A stretch of 64,000 nt of DNA from JAXDMU01 sp963762435 (GTDB lineage Bacteria > Pseudomonadota > Alphaproteobacteria > ATCC43930 > CGMCC-115725), in NCBI GenBank assembly GCA_963762435.1, contig CAVXLN010000014.1:124001-188000 (forward strand). The letters run 5' to 3'. This document shows, piece by piece, positions 1 to 9,926 of the stretch. Every line of letters begins with the position of its first letter. Position 1 is the first letter of the stretch. The notes beneath the pieces were generated by a model. The model had not been told where the DNA came from. It saw only the letters and a program-made list of their open reading frames with translations, and ran no database searches. The position numbers and the translations under genes were made by a program.

Positions 1-1651
1 TCTGGCGCGCACGGTCGAACAACCGACCGGCCAGCGGCTTCAGCCCGTAGAGCTCGAAGAAGCCGAAATCGATGGGTGTCTTGTCGACATCGACCTCTCG
101 GCCGTCAGGCAAGGTCGAGGTGCCGTCAATGGTCGAAAAGTTGAGCGGCGCAGAGCGCGAGCAGGCCACGCCCTTGACACCCGGCAATGCCGCGACGCGA
201 TCGCGGAACGTATCGCTGCAAGCCTCCGATGCTTCGACCAGCAGCACTTGGTCCTTGTCGAAACGGAGGCTATTGCCGGTCGCGAAATCGGTCTGGCGGA
301 CGATCACCAGCGTGGCGACGGCAAGCCCGATCGAGGCGGCGAATTGCAGCACGACCAAGGCCTGGCGCAGCCGTCCGCTGCCAGCGCCGGCACGCCCGCC
401 CTTCAGCACCGAGGCCGGCCGGAATGCCGCCATCACGAGTGCCGGATAGAGCCCGGCGCCGATGCCGACCAGCAGCACCAGCCCGGCAATACCGGCCGCG
501 AGCTCCGGGTCCTGCCAATAGGCGAAGCCGATTTGCCTTCCGAGGAAGGCGTTGAAGCTGGGCAGGACCAGCTCGACCACGGCGATCGCGATCACGGCGG
601 CGATCAGCGCGAAGGCGGTCGATTCGCTCATGAACTGGAACACGAGCTGGCCATAGGTCGCTCCCAGCGCCTTGCGCACGCCGACCTCGACGCTGCGCCG
701 TGCTGCTCGCGCCGTCATGAGGTTGATGAAATTGATGCTGGCAATGGCGAGGATGACGAGCGCCACGATCGACACGGCCGCGATCGTGCTCGGGCTGCCG
801 CCTTCCGTCATGGAAGGGACCGCCGGCGACAGATGGATGTCGGTCAGGGGATCGAGGCGGAGCGCGATGGAGACGCTGTTCGGCGTCGACCCGTCGACCC
901 AGGGGAAATATTGGTGGATGAAGGCCGGAAGCCGGCTTTCGACGGCGCGCCGATCGACACCCGGCTTGAGGCGGGCATAGGCCCAGCCGCCGAAATTGTT
1001 GTTGTTGGGATCAGGCTTGTCGGCATCTTCCCGGGTGAGATCCGAGAAAGGTGCCAGGCCCGAAACCAGGATCTGGGTATCTAGATGTGTGTTCGGCGGC
1101 AGGTCCTCGAGCACGGCCGTGACGCGCAAAGGATGCTGCCGGCCGAGCTCGAGCGTCGATCCGATCGGCATATCCGTGCCGAAATATTTGCGCGCCATGC
1201 TGCGTGTCAGCACCACGCTGTCAGGTGCGTCGAGCGCCGTCGCGGCATCGCCGGCGATCACGGGCAGGCCGATGACGCTCAGGAACTTCGGATCGGCCCA
1301 ATAGATCCGTTCGAGCACCTCGACATCGCCGTGGCGCAGCCCGACCCGATCGCCATAGACGCGCGCGACCCCTTCGAATTCGGGAAAATCGAGCGCCAAC
1401 GCCGGTGCTACATGACCCAGCACCAGGGCGCTGTGAACGACCGGCCGTCCCTGGATCGTGAGATCGCCGCCGATCCGGAAGATCCGGTCGTGACCGGCCA
1501 GGAACTGGTCGTAGCCGAGCTCGTCGCGGACGAAGAGCGCGATCAGCAGCGCCGCGGCGAAGCCGATGCCCAGTCCCACCACATTGATCGAGGCGTGCAG
1601 CCGGTCGCGGATCGCGTTGCGCCATGCCGCCCGAAGATAGTTCTTGAGCAT
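1..1651 (-). CDS. FtsX/MacB-type ABC transporter permease, C-terminus cut by window edge
   Basis: Inner-membrane permease of an ABC export system. Reading down from the ATG at 1651 gives an open frame to the window edge, about 550 residues. It starts MLKNYLRAAWRNAIRDRL, followed by a first membrane segment at about residues 20-42. A large periplasmic MacB-type domain follows (with DLPPNTH and YWADP), then an FtsX-type multi-helix block containing INFINLMTARAARRSVEVGVRKALGA. The end is homologous to about residue 540 of the 799-residue permease at 3808-6207, so roughly 250 residues are missing. The ATG lies 3 nt after the stop of the ATPase gene, so the two are translationally linked. The family usually exports peptides, lipoproteins or drugs; the substrate is unknown here. 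Confidence 0.9.
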   Translation of the reverse strand, partial: MLKNYLRAAWRNAIRDRLHASINVVGLGIGFAAALLIALFVRDELGYDQFLAGHDRIFRIGGDLTIQGRPVVHSALVLGHVAPALALDFPEFEGVARVYGDRVGLRHGDVEVLERIYWADPKFLSVIGLPVIAGDAATALDAPDSVVLTRSMARKYFGTDMPIGSTLELGRQHPLRVTAVLEDLPPNTHLDTQILVSGLAPFSDLTREDADKPDPNNNNFGGWAYARLKPGVDRRAVESRLPAFIHQYFPWVDGSTPNSVSIALRLDPLTDIHLSPAVPSMTEGGSPSTIAAVSIVALVILAIASINFINLMTARAARRSVEVGVRKALGATYGQLVFQFMSESTAFALIAAVIAIAVVELVLPSFNAFLGRQIGFAYWQDPELAAGIAGLVLLVGIGAGLYPALVMAAFRPASVLKGGRAGAGSGRLRQALVVLQFAASIGLAVATLVIVRQTDFATGNSLRFDKDQVLLVEASEACSDTFRDRVAALPGVKGVACSRSAPLNFSTIDGTSTLPDGREVDVDKTPIDFGFFELYGLKPLAGRLFDRARQ

Positions 1652-1654
1652 GGC

Positions 1655-2335
1655 TCAGGCCGCCAGCTGCGAGGCCGACACGATATTGCCGTCGAGCAGA
1701 TTGAGCGTGCGCTCGGCATAGGCGGCATGGGCATGGCTGTGGGTCACCATGACAACTGTCGTGCCGGCGGTGGCGATCTCGGTCAGCATCCCCATGACCG
1801 CGTCGCCGTTGGCGGTGTCGAGATTGCCGGTCGGCTCGTCGGCCAGGATGAGCTTGGGCTCGGCCACGAGGGCGCGGGCGACCGCGACGCGCTGCTGCTG
1901 GCCGCCCGAAAGCTGCTGCGGCAGGTGGCGCGCCCGATGCGGCAGCCCGACCCGCTCCAGCGCCGCCTTGATCCGGCGCTTGCGGTCAGCCGATTTGACG
2001 CCGCGATAGATCAGCGCCACCTCGACATTCTCCTCGACCGTCAGCTCGTCGATGAGGTTGAAGCTCTGGAATACGAAGCCGATATGCGCGCGGCGCAGGA
2101 GCGTCAGCTTGCGTTCGGGATATTTCGCGATGTCCTCGTCGAGGAACCAGAACTCGCCCTCGCTCGGGCTGTCGAGCAGTCCCAGGATGTTGAGCAGCGT
2201 CGATTTTCCGCAGCCCGACGGACCCATGATGGCGACGAATTCGCCTCTGCGGATCTCCAGGCTCACCTGGCGCAGCGCCAGGGTCTCGACCTCGCTGGTG
2301 GCATAGGATTTCGACAAATTGACGAGCTTAAGCAT
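1655..2335 (-). CDS. ABC transporter ATP-binding protein, LolD/MacB type
   Basis: Cytoplasmic ATPase of 226 residues that should energise the neighbouring permeases. It has a Walker A motif (GPSGCGKST, about residues 39-47), a Q-loop (VFQSFNL), the signature LSGGQQQRVAVARAL, Walker B (LILADEPTGNLD) and a switch histidine (VTHSH). The length and the DEPTGNLD motif are typical of the LolD/MacB/FtsE branch, which works with FtsX-fold permeases rather than with importers. It is 33 bp downstream of the HlyD-type adaptor gene and 3 bp upstream of the first permease, so the three form one operon, read from the sigma-54 promoter at 3691-3706. Confidence 0.95.
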   Translation of the reverse strand: MLKLVNLSKSYATSEVETLALRQVSLEIRRGEFVAIMGPSGCGKSTLLNILGLLDSPSEGEFWFLDEDIAKYPERKLTLLRRAHIGFVFQSFNLIDELTVEENVEVALIYRGVKSADRKRRIKAALERVGLPHRARHLPQQLSGGQQQRVAVARALVAEPKLILADEPTGNLDTANGDAVMGMLTEIATAGTTVVMVTHSHAHAAYAERTLNLLDGNIVSASQLAA

Positions 2336-2368
2336 CGGACGCCTTTCAATGCGAGGTTCAGCAGCGGG

Positions 2369-3655
2369 TCAGTTTTCGATGGTGAGCCGGTCGATGCGGT
2401 CGAGGCCGGTATAGTCCGAGGTGACGACGCGATCGCCGGGCTTGAGACCGCTCAGCACCTCGACGGCTTCGGCGGTCCGGCGGCCGAGCTTGACCGAGCG
2501 GCGCTCGGCGACACTCCCGCCGGGATCGAGCACGAAGACCCAGGCGCCGCCGGACGCTTCGAGGAACGGGCCGGCCGGCACGATCGTCGCCGGCACGTCG
2601 CCGCCCAGCTCGAGCTTGCCCTGCACCGCCTGACCACGCCGGAGCCCGTCCGGCGCCTTGCCGTCCCAGGCGAGATCGACATCGAACTTGCCGTCCTTGA
2701 CCTGCGGATAGACCTTGGCGACGGTGAGGTTGGCGTCGCGCCCATCGATCGTCACGGTGACCTTCTGACCAGGCCGCACGCGGGCCAGATAGAACTCGTC
2801 GACCTGCACGGTCACCTTCGAGCCGCCGTCGCGGTCGATCTGGCCCAGATTCTGGCCACGGGTCTTCTGCTCGCCAATATGGACATCGAATGCCGTCAGC
2901 ACGCCATCGGTGGGCGCGCGCACGAGCAGCGTGTCGAGCTCGCGCTTGGCGGCGGCGAGATTGGCGTCAAGCCGCGCTGCCGTCTCATGGATCAGCGTCT
3001 CGCTCTTTTCGATGAGGTCCGCATCGCGCTTCTGCGCATCGATCGCGATGTCCTTGAGGTGTTTCTGATAGGCCAGTTCATCGGCCACCTGGTCGAGTGT
3101 TTCCTGCGATTCGAAGCCCTTCTGCGCCAGCGGCTCCCGACGCGCGACCAGCCGGCCGAGCCGGATGATGTTGTACTCGGCGTTGGTCACGGCGTTGGCA
3201 TCGCCGGTCCGCGTCTGCTCGAAGCTGAGCTCGAGCTGGCGCTGCGTGTTGATCTGCTCGATCACCTGGGTCTCGCGCGCGATCGCCTCGAGCTCGAGAT
3301 TAGGATCGGAGAAGCGCAGCAGCGGCTGGCCCGCGGTCACACGCTGGCCAGCCTCGGCCATGATCTCCTCGACCCGGCCGCCTTGGACGGCGTCGAGCAC
3401 CACGCTTTCGAGCGGAACGATCTGGCCGCGCAGCGGGATGAAATCATGGAAGGGTGCGGCCGCGACGGTCGAGATGGTGATCTTCGCAGCCTCGACCCTG
3501 AGGGTCCGCTCGGCCGGCGCCAAGGCTATCCGCGCCACCACCGCGACAGCCAGCAAGCCCAGGCCGCCGAGGATCACCCAACCGGGCAGCCGCCGCCGCT
3601 TGCGGACCGGACGATCCATGCCGGAAACCAGCTTCGGTGCCGTGACAACGTCCAT
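2369..3655 (-). CDS. HlyD/MacA-type periplasmic adaptor subunit
   Basis: Membrane-fusion protein of 428 residues linking an inner-membrane ABC exporter to the periplasm or an outer-membrane channel. One N-terminal membrane helix (LPGWVILGGLGLLAVAVVARIAL) is followed by a barrel-sandwich half (LRGQIVPLESVVLDA), a long helical hairpin and a second lipoyl half (APTDGVLTAFDVHIGEQ), as in MacA/HlyD proteins. The ATG at 3655 is chosen because GGAGAT lies about 8 nt upstream. In-frame starts at 3682 and 3694 fall at, or inside, the sigma-54 promoter core, so they cannot be translated from that transcript. It is the first gene of the adaptor-ATPase-permease operon. Confidence 0.9.
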   Translation of the reverse strand: MDVVTAPKLVSGMDRPVRKRRRLPGWVILGGLGLLAVAVVARIALAPAERTLRVEAAKITISTVAAAPFHDFIPLRGQIVPLESVVLDAVQGGRVEEIMAEAGQRVTAGQPLLRFSDPNLELEAIARETQVIEQINTQRQLELSFEQTRTGDANAVTNAEYNIIRLGRLVARREPLAQKGFESQETLDQVADELAYQKHLKDIAIDAQKRDADLIEKSETLIHETAARLDANLAAAKRELDTLLVRAPTDGVLTAFDVHIGEQKTRGQNLGQIDRDGGSKVTVQVDEFYLARVRPGQKVTVTIDGRDANLTVAKVYPQVKDGKFDVDLAWDGKAPDGLRRGQAVQGKLELGGDVPATIVPAGPFLEASGGAWVFVLDPGGSVAERRSVKLGRRTAEAVEVLSGLKPGDRVVTSDYTGLDRIDRLTIEN

Positions 3656-3690
3656 TCGCGACCATCTCCATTCGTTTGTCATATGGTTGA

Positions 3691-3706
3691 GCAAAGTTCT
3701 TGCCAG
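3691..3706 (-). promoter_or_regulatory. sigma-54 (RpoN) -24/-12 promoter of the HlyD-ABC operon
   Basis: The minus strand reads CTGGCAAGAACTTTGC, matching the RpoN consensus TGGCAYR-N4-TTGCW. The invariant GG is at 3704/3703 and the invariant GC at 3692/3691, the correct 12-bp apart. Transcription would start near 3679, giving a leader of about 24 nt before the ATG at 3655. The element is nearly identical to the one at 6242-6257. Confidence 0.85.
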
Positions 3707-3760
3707 ATAGACCGCGTCCGCAATCTCAATAGGTTAGACGAGTTTCGCGGGGTCCATGAT

Positions 3761-3796
3761 GTTCGCCGGTGAACGCTTGTGTTCGTATTCGAACAC
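3761..3796. promoter_or_regulatory. Pair of palindromic enhancer sites (putative NtrC-type UAS)
   Basis: Two dyads with the form GTNCG-N4-(C/T)GNAC: 3761-3774 (GTTCG, CCGG, TGAAC) and 3781-3794 (GTTCG, TATT, CGAAC). The second extends to perfect 7-bp arms at 3779-3796. Their centres are 20 bp apart, and the nearer one is 64 bp upstream of the -24 GG of the promoter at 3691-3706. The same arrangement recurs at 6312-6345. I infer that these bind the response regulator encoded at 6346. Confidence 0.75.
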
Positions 3797-3807
3797 GTCC
3801 TGCCATG

Positions 3808-6207
3808 CTACTCATAGCGTAGCGCCACGATCGGCTTGGCGCCGGAGACGGCCACGGCATGGGTCATCACGGTCAGCCAGGCGACGAGCAGGGCGAAGCC
3901 GGTCGCTGCGAGAAAGACCGGGAGCTGCAGGTCGATATGATAGGCGAAGCCTTCGAGCCAGCGCTGCAGCAGCCAATACGAGATCGGCCAAGCCAGCAGA
4001 TTGCTCCACAGGACCGGCTTGGTGAATTGCCACACCAGCATCCGGACAATGGTGCTGCGGCTCGCCCCGAGCGCCTTGCGAATGCCGATTTCCTTCGTCC
4101 GTCGCTCGGCATTGAAGGCGGAGAGCCCCAAGAGGCCGAGACTGCCGATGAAGAGCGCGACCAAGGTGAAGGAGGCGAAGACGCGCGCCTCGCGCGTAAT
4201 ATCGGCGTACAGGCTGTTCAAAAGCTCGGTCACGAAGAAGCGCTCGATCGGCCGGCCATTGTCGAGCTGCTTCCAGACCGCATCGATCGCCGTCAATGTT
4301 TCCGGCAACTTGGTCCGGTCCAATTTGAGGCTGAGCAGGCTGAAACGGTCAGGATCGACATAGAAGGCGGTGGGATCGATCGCCTGGCGGATGGAATCGA
4401 CCGGAAAATCCGCGACCACGCCGATGATTTCGGACGTCTTGGTCACGTCGCGCACTTCCTCGAGCGAGATATGCTGGCCAATGGCCGCTTGTGGGGAGGC
4501 GAAGCCGAGCCGGCGGACCGCCGCTTCGTTGATGACCAGCGGAGCTGCCATCGGCTCCTGCGCTCCCGGCTTGAGCGCGTCGGTGCCGCGATCGGTCGAG
4601 AAGAATTGGCCGGCCAAGGGCTTCAACCCATAGAGCTCGAAAAACCCGAAATCGACGGAGGTATTCCTGAGGTCGGTGCGCGTCCCGTCCGGCAAGGTCG
4701 CGGCACTGGTCCAGACATTGAAATTGAAGGGGGCCGACCAGGAACAGGCGGTTGCGAGCACGCCTTCGACGGATCTGAAGCGATTTTCCATGTCACGGCC
4801 GCACGCACCCCGGATGACCAGAACCTGATCCTTGTCGAGCCGCAGGCTGTCGCGCGTCGCGTAGTCGGTCTGCAGATAGATCACCTCGGTGGCCAGGAAC
4901 AAGCCAATGAGAATGGCGAATTGGACGATGACGAGGCCCTCGCGGATCCGGACCGAGCCGTGGAGACCGGAGCCGCCGGCCTTCAGGACTGCCGCCGGCC
5001 GGAACGATGACAAGATGAAGGCCGGATAGGTGCCGCCAAGGACGCCAATCAGCGCGATCAAGGCGACGAGGCCGGCACCCACTGCCGGATCGCTCCAGAG
5101 CCCGGGCTTCAGCGCGCGCTCCATGAAGGCATTGAAAGAGGGCAAGGCAAGCTCGACAAAGGCTAGCGCGATCATCATGCTGATCGCCGCCCAGATCGTG
5201 GTTTCGCCGACGAATTGCACGATCAAGTCCCAGCGTCTGGCGCCCGACACTTTGCGGACGCCGACCTCGACCGCTCGGCGCGCGGCCCGGGCGGTCACGA
5301 GATTGATGAAATTGATCGCCGCCACCGTCACGGCCAAAGCGCCGATGGCCATGAGCGTATAGAGCGTCGCCCGATCGCCATGCGGCTTCATGGCGGACAG
5401 CGCCGGAGGGCTGAGATGGATCTGCCGCACCGGGATGAGCGAGAAGGCGAGCTTCTGGCCAAGCCGTAAATTCATGTGTCTTTTGATGAAATCCGGCATC
5501 GTCGCCTGCACGGATCGGCCGCTCGCACCGATCTTGAAGCGTAGGTAGGTATAGACGTCCGTGTCGATCGTGCCGGCAGCCGATAGCGGCGGGGCGGCAT
5601 CGAGCCGCGCCAACGGGGATTTGGCACCGTTGCCGGCGGCGATGATCTCGGTCGCCAAATGAGTGTTGGACGGCAGATCCTCGATGACCGCTGTGACCTG
5701 CATCGAGATCGTGCGGTTGATCTCCAGCGTTTCTCCAATGGGGTCGGGGCGCCCGAAATATTTCTCGGCCATCCGGCGCGTGATGACGATGCCGGTCGGC
5801 GTCTGAAGTGCGGTCTCAAGCTTCCCGGCCACGACAGGCAGCTGGAATACCGAAAAGACATTCGGGTCGGCCCAATAGACCGTCTCGTTTCCCTCGACGT
5901 CCCGATGACGAACCCCGCCATAGACCGCATAGAGCCGGGTGACGTCCTCGATCTCGGGAAAGTCCAGTTTCAGCCAGCTCGCGACCTCGGACGGGCTGGC
6001 ATCGTCGGTGAAATTGACCTCGCTCGACAGCAGAGAGACCCGATCCGAATTCGGCAGGAAGTCGTCGAAGCTGAACTCGTTGCGGACGAACAGGCCGATC
6101 AACAGGGCGGCAGCGAATCCGACCGACAGGCCGATGATCATGATGCCGGCATAGAGCTTGTTGTTGCGAAGACCACGCAAGGCGACGGCGAGGTAGCTGC
6201 GGAACAT
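3808..6207 (-). CDS. FtsX/MacB-type ABC transporter permease, full length
   Basis: Inner-membrane permease of 799 residues in the double-MacB_PCD/FtsX layout. The first helix is at about 21-42, followed by a periplasmic domain to about 280 and three helices around 285-440 (GALAVTVAAINFINLVTARAARRAVEVGVRKVSGARR). A second periplasmic domain follows, then three C-terminal helices from about 680 with a second cytoplasmic motif (RTKEIGIRKALGAS). It is clearly paralogous to the permease at 1-1651, so the system probably uses a heterodimer or two alternative permeases. It is read from its own sigma-54 promoter at 6242-6257 and ends just before the enhancer sites that serve the downstream adaptor operon. 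Confidence 0.93.
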   Translation of the reverse strand: MFRSYLAVALRGLRNNKLYAGIMIIGLSVGFAAALLIGLFVRNEFSFDDFLPNSDRVSLLSSEVNFTDDASPSEVASWLKLDFPEIEDVTRLYAVYGGVRHRDVEGNETVYWADPNVFSVFQLPVVAGKLETALQTPTGIVITRRMAEKYFGRPDPIGETLEINRTISMQVTAVIEDLPSNTHLATEIIAAGNGAKSPLARLDAAPPLSAAGTIDTDVYTYLRFKIGASGRSVQATMPDFIKRHMNLRLGQKLAFSLIPVRQIHLSPPALSAMKPHGDRATLYTLMAIGALAVTVAAINFINLVTARAARRAVEVGVRKVSGARRWDLIVQFVGETTIWAAISMMIALAFVELALPSFNAFMERALKPGLWSDPAVGAGLVALIALIGVLGGTYPAFILSSFRPAAVLKAGGSGLHGSVRIREGLVIVQFAILIGLFLATEVIYLQTDYATRDSLRLDKDQVLVIRGACGRDMENRFRSVEGVLATACSWSAPFNFNVWTSAATLPDGTRTDLRNTSVDFGFFELYGLKPLAGQFFSTDRGTDALKPGAQEPMAAPLVINEAAVRRLGFASPQAAIGQHISLEEVRDVTKTSEIIGVVADFPVDSIRQAIDPTAFYVDPDRFSLLSLKLDRTKLPETLTAIDAVWKQLDNGRPIERFFVTELLNSLYADITREARVFASFTLVALFIGSLGLLGLSAFNAERRTKEIGIRKALGASRSTIVRMLVWQFTKPVLWSNLLAWPISYWLLQRWLEGFAYHIDLQLPVFLAATGFALLVAWLTVMTHAVAVSGAKPIVALRYE

Positions 6208-6241
6208 GTTCGGTCTCGATCAGTGTCGATCGTCCCTTGGA

Positions 6242-6257
6242 GCAAAGTTCCTGCCAA
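6242..6257 (-). promoter_or_regulatory. sigma-54 (RpoN) -24/-12 promoter of the second permease gene
   Basis: The minus strand reads TTGGCAGGAACTTTGC, with GG at 6255/6254 and GC at 6243/6242, a 12-bp step. The predicted start of transcription is near 6230, about 23 nt before the ATG at 6207. Thirteen of the 16 positions are the same as in the promoter at 3691-3706, including all the consensus bases. Confidence 0.88.
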
Positions 6258-6311
6258 ATGCGCGCTTCGAGCGAGATCAACGGGTTATCGGCATGCCGTC
6301 CGATTCCGATT

Positions 6312-6345
6312 GTCCGCTAACGAACGTCAGTGTACGCATCCGGAC
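6312..6345. promoter_or_regulatory. Pair of palindromic enhancer sites (putative UAS) abutting the regulator start
   Basis: Dyads at 6312-6325 (GTCCG, CTAA, CGAAC) and 6332-6345 (GTACG, CATC, CGGAC). Their centres are 20 bp apart, and the proximal centre is exactly 64 bp from the -24 GG of the promoter at 6242-6257. This is the same geometry as at 3761-3796. The distal site ends at the base before the regulator ATG at 6346, so occupancy could also repress or tune the regulator gene itself. Confidence 0.75.
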
Positions 6346-7725
<1,380 letters not shown>

Positions 7726-7731
7726 GCACCG

Positions 7732-9075
7732 ATGGCGGCGCTCGCCTCTTTCCTCGGTGGCTGGCCCTTCGGGCTGGCCTGGCGTCTCACCCTGCTGATC
7801 GCCGCCTTGCTGGGCTTCGCGATGCTCGTGACATCGACCGATCTCTATGCCACTTCGTTCGTGACCGGCCTCGTCGCCGTGATCCTCTTCGGCGAGCTTT
7901 GGCGCTATGCCACCGCATCCGATCGCGAGCTCGCCCGCATGATCGAGGCGATCGGCCAGGGTGATCTCGCCGACCGGCCGCGGCGGATCGGCCGGCACGG
8001 CGCCGGCACGCCGCTCTTCGACGCGTTCGATCACGCGCTCGACAAGCTGCGTCGGCGCAATGGGGCCGTCGAGGCCGAGCGGGCACGGCTCCTGACCGTG
8101 ATCGAGCATGCGCCGGTGCCATTGCTGGCGATCGAGGAGACGAGCTCGGTCCAGCTGCTCAATCGCGCCGCGCGCCGCCTGTTCGAAGGGACGGAAACGA
8201 CCCGGCGCGAGCATCTGCTGACGCTCGCACCGGCCCTCGGCGACCTGCTCGACGGGCCGCCCGGGCGGCATGTAATGGACTTGGCATTGCCGCGCGGACT
8301 GCAGCGCTGCCTCGTCTCGGTGGCGCGCAGCGCCGGCGCCGGACGGAACACCACGATCCTGTCGCTGCAGAGCATCCAGGACGAGCTCGAAGCGAGCGAG
8401 GTCCGCGCCTGGGAGGATCTCGTCCGTGTGCTGGCACACGAGATCATGAATTCGCTGACGCCGGTCGCCTCGCTCGCCGAGACGGCCTCGCTCATGATCG
8501 AGGATCTCAGGGCCAAGCCCGACACCATCACGCTCGACGAGCTCGAAGAGGCGGTCGGCGCGATCCAGCGCCGCAGCAGCGGGCTGATGCGCTTCGTCGA
8601 AGGCTATCGCCGCTTCGCCGAGCCGCCCGTGCCGCTCATGCGTCAGATCCCGGTCGGGCCGCTGTTCGATCGCGTCGGGCTGCTGACGGCCAGCCTGCTC
8701 GAGGAGGCCGGTGCGGCACTCGAGGCCGAGGTGACCCCGCCCGGCCTCATGCTTGAGGCCGATCCCGACCTCGTCGAACAGGCGCTCATCAACCTCGTCA
8801 AGAACGCCGCCGATGCGGCGCGCGGCAGTGCGGAGGCGAAGATCCGCCTCGAGGGCGCGCTCGATGCGCGCGGGCGAGCCGTGTTGAGCGTCATCGATAC
8901 CGGGCCGGGACTGACGCCGGACCTGATCGGGCGGATCTTCGTGCCCTTCTTCACGACCAAGCCCAAGGGTTCCGGCATCGGCCTGCCGATGGTGCGGCAG
9001 ATCATGCTCGCCCATGGCGGCTCGATCGAGGCCGTGCCGGGCGGGCCTGGCGCTACCTTCCGGCTGATCTTCTAG
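7732..9075 (+). CDS. Membrane sensor histidine kinase, NtrB/NtrY-like
   Basis: Kinase of 447 residues, partner of the response regulator immediately upstream. Two closely spaced N-terminal helices (about 13-30 and 36-55) leave almost no periplasmic loop, so it probably senses a signal in the membrane or cytoplasm. A PAS-like segment follows (ERARLLTVIEHAPVPLLAIEE, about 117-190). The H-box is VLAHEIMNSLTPV with phospho-acceptor H236. The catalytic domain has NLVKNAADAA (N-box), DTGPGL (G1) and GSGIGLPMV (G2). Its stop overlaps the stop of the convergent methyltransferase gene by 4 bp. Confidence 0.94.
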   Translation: MAALASFLGGWPFGLAWRLTLLIAALLGFAMLVTSTDLYATSFVTGLVAVILFGELWRYATASDRELARMIEAIGQGDLADRPRRIGRHGAGTPLFDAFDHALDKLRRRNGAVEAERARLLTVIEHAPVPLLAIEETSSVQLLNRAARRLFEGTETTRREHLLTLAPALGDLLDGPPGRHVMDLALPRGLQRCLVSVARSAGAGRNTTILSLQSIQDELEASEVRAWEDLVRVLAHEIMNSLTPVASLAETASLMIEDLRAKPDTITLDELEEAVGAIQRRSSGLMRFVEGYRRFAEPPVPLMRQIPVGPLFDRVGLLTASLLEEAGAALEAEVTPPGLMLEADPDLVEQALINLVKNAADAARGSAEAKIRLEGALDARGRAVLSVIDTGPGLTPDLIGRIFVPFFTTKPKGSGIGLPMVRQIMLAHGGSIEAVPGGPGATFRLIF

Positions 9076-9839
9076 GCCGGCACCGCCTCGAGCGTCATCG
9101 CATCCATGGTGAAGCTGCCATCGGGTTCGTACGCGAAATGGCGGCGCACCTCCTCGCTTGCGAGAGCCTGGAGCGAGCGGATCGCCGTGACATGCTCGGG
9201 CGCCGTCGCCATGCGCTTGATCCAGGAGGCGAACTCGATCCGGAGCCGGCGATGGGCCAGGCGTTGCGGCATGAAGCCCGCGTCACTCGCCATGGCCAGC
9301 CACTCGGCGGCACTATAGTCACGCACATGGGAGGGATCGCGCAGCAGCTCGATCGCCTGGAAATGCGTGTCGAGCAGCGGCGGGCCGGGCGTGACGATGT
9401 CGATCACCACCAGAAGCCCGCCGGGCGCCAGCACGCGCCGTGCCTCGCGCAAGGCTGCCGGCACATCGTGCCAGTGGTGCGCGCTGAAGCGGGTGGCGAC
9501 GATGTCGAAGCTCCGGGCGGCGAAGGGCAGCGCCTCGACGGCCCCTTGCCGGGTCGCGATATTGCCGAGCCCGCGCTCGGCCGCGACCTGCGCCACCGCC
9601 GCCAGCATCTCGTCCGAGAGGTCATAGGCCGTGACCGACGCTGCATAAGGGGCGGCATAGTAGCTGAGATGCCCACCGCCGCTGCCGAGATCCAGCAGCC
9701 TGGCACCGGGCCGGGCCTTCACGAGGGAAGCGAGCTGCTCCAGATCCTCGCCCTGGGCATGGACGGCGCTCGCGACATAGGCGGCGGCACGCGGCCCGAA
9801 CTGGCGGGTGACGAGGGATTCGTGGCTGGTCTGGCTCAT
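9072..9839 (-). CDS. Class I SAM-dependent methyltransferase
   Basis: Cytoplasmic protein of 255 residues. The SAM-binding motif I (LLDLGSGGGHL, about 49-59) and the acidic loop (VTAYDLSDEML) are clear. The post-motif (EARRVLAPGGLLVVID) is typical of the UbiE/Methyltransf_11 group. The ATG at 9839 is preferred over an upstream in-frame start because GGAGAGAG lies about 5-12 nt before it and the family begins here. It is divergent from the XRE regulator at 9927, which may control it. The substrate cannot be told from sequence; it may be a small molecule. Confidence 0.9.
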   Translation of the reverse strand: MSQTSHESLVTRQFGPRAAAYVASAVHAQGEDLEQLASLVKARPGARLLDLGSGGGHLSYYAAPYAASVTAYDLSDEMLAAVAQVAAERGLGNIATRQGAVEALPFAARSFDIVATRFSAHHWHDVPAALREARRVLAPGGLLVVIDIVTPGPPLLDTHFQAIELLRDPSHVRDYSAAEWLAMASDAGFMPQRLAHRRLRIEFASWIKRMATAPEHVTAIRSLQALASEEVRRHFAYEPDGSFTMDAMTLEAVPA

Positions 9840-9887
9840 CTGCTCTCTCCGGCATCGACGCCATGAGAATAGATCGGGTCCACTGCC

Positions 9888-9901
9888 TGGGATCAGACCC
9901 A
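9888..9901. promoter_or_regulatory. Possible operator dyad between methyltransferase and XRE regulator
   Basis: TGGG-N6-CCCA sits in the 87-bp divergent gap, with a wider pair GGGTC (9876-9880) and GACCC (9896-9900) around it. Its placement suits autoregulation by the regulator at 9927, but short GC-rich dyads are common in this genome. Confidence 0.3.
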
Positions 9902-9926
9902 ATCTTATCCTAGTATAGTCATCACC

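Noticed and set aside
3655..3694. Start of the HlyD-type gene at 3694 or 3682
   Set aside because: Those positions lie inside or at the start of the sigma-54 promoter core (GC at 3692/3691), so a transcript from that promoter cannot include them.
1085..3772. Very long open frame on the plus strand opposite the HlyD, ATPase and permease genes
   Set aside because: GC-rich genes leave long open frames on the opposite strand. The translation has no recognisable domain and a composition of Asp, Arg and Ala unlike real proteins, and the minus-strand genes carry full family motifs.
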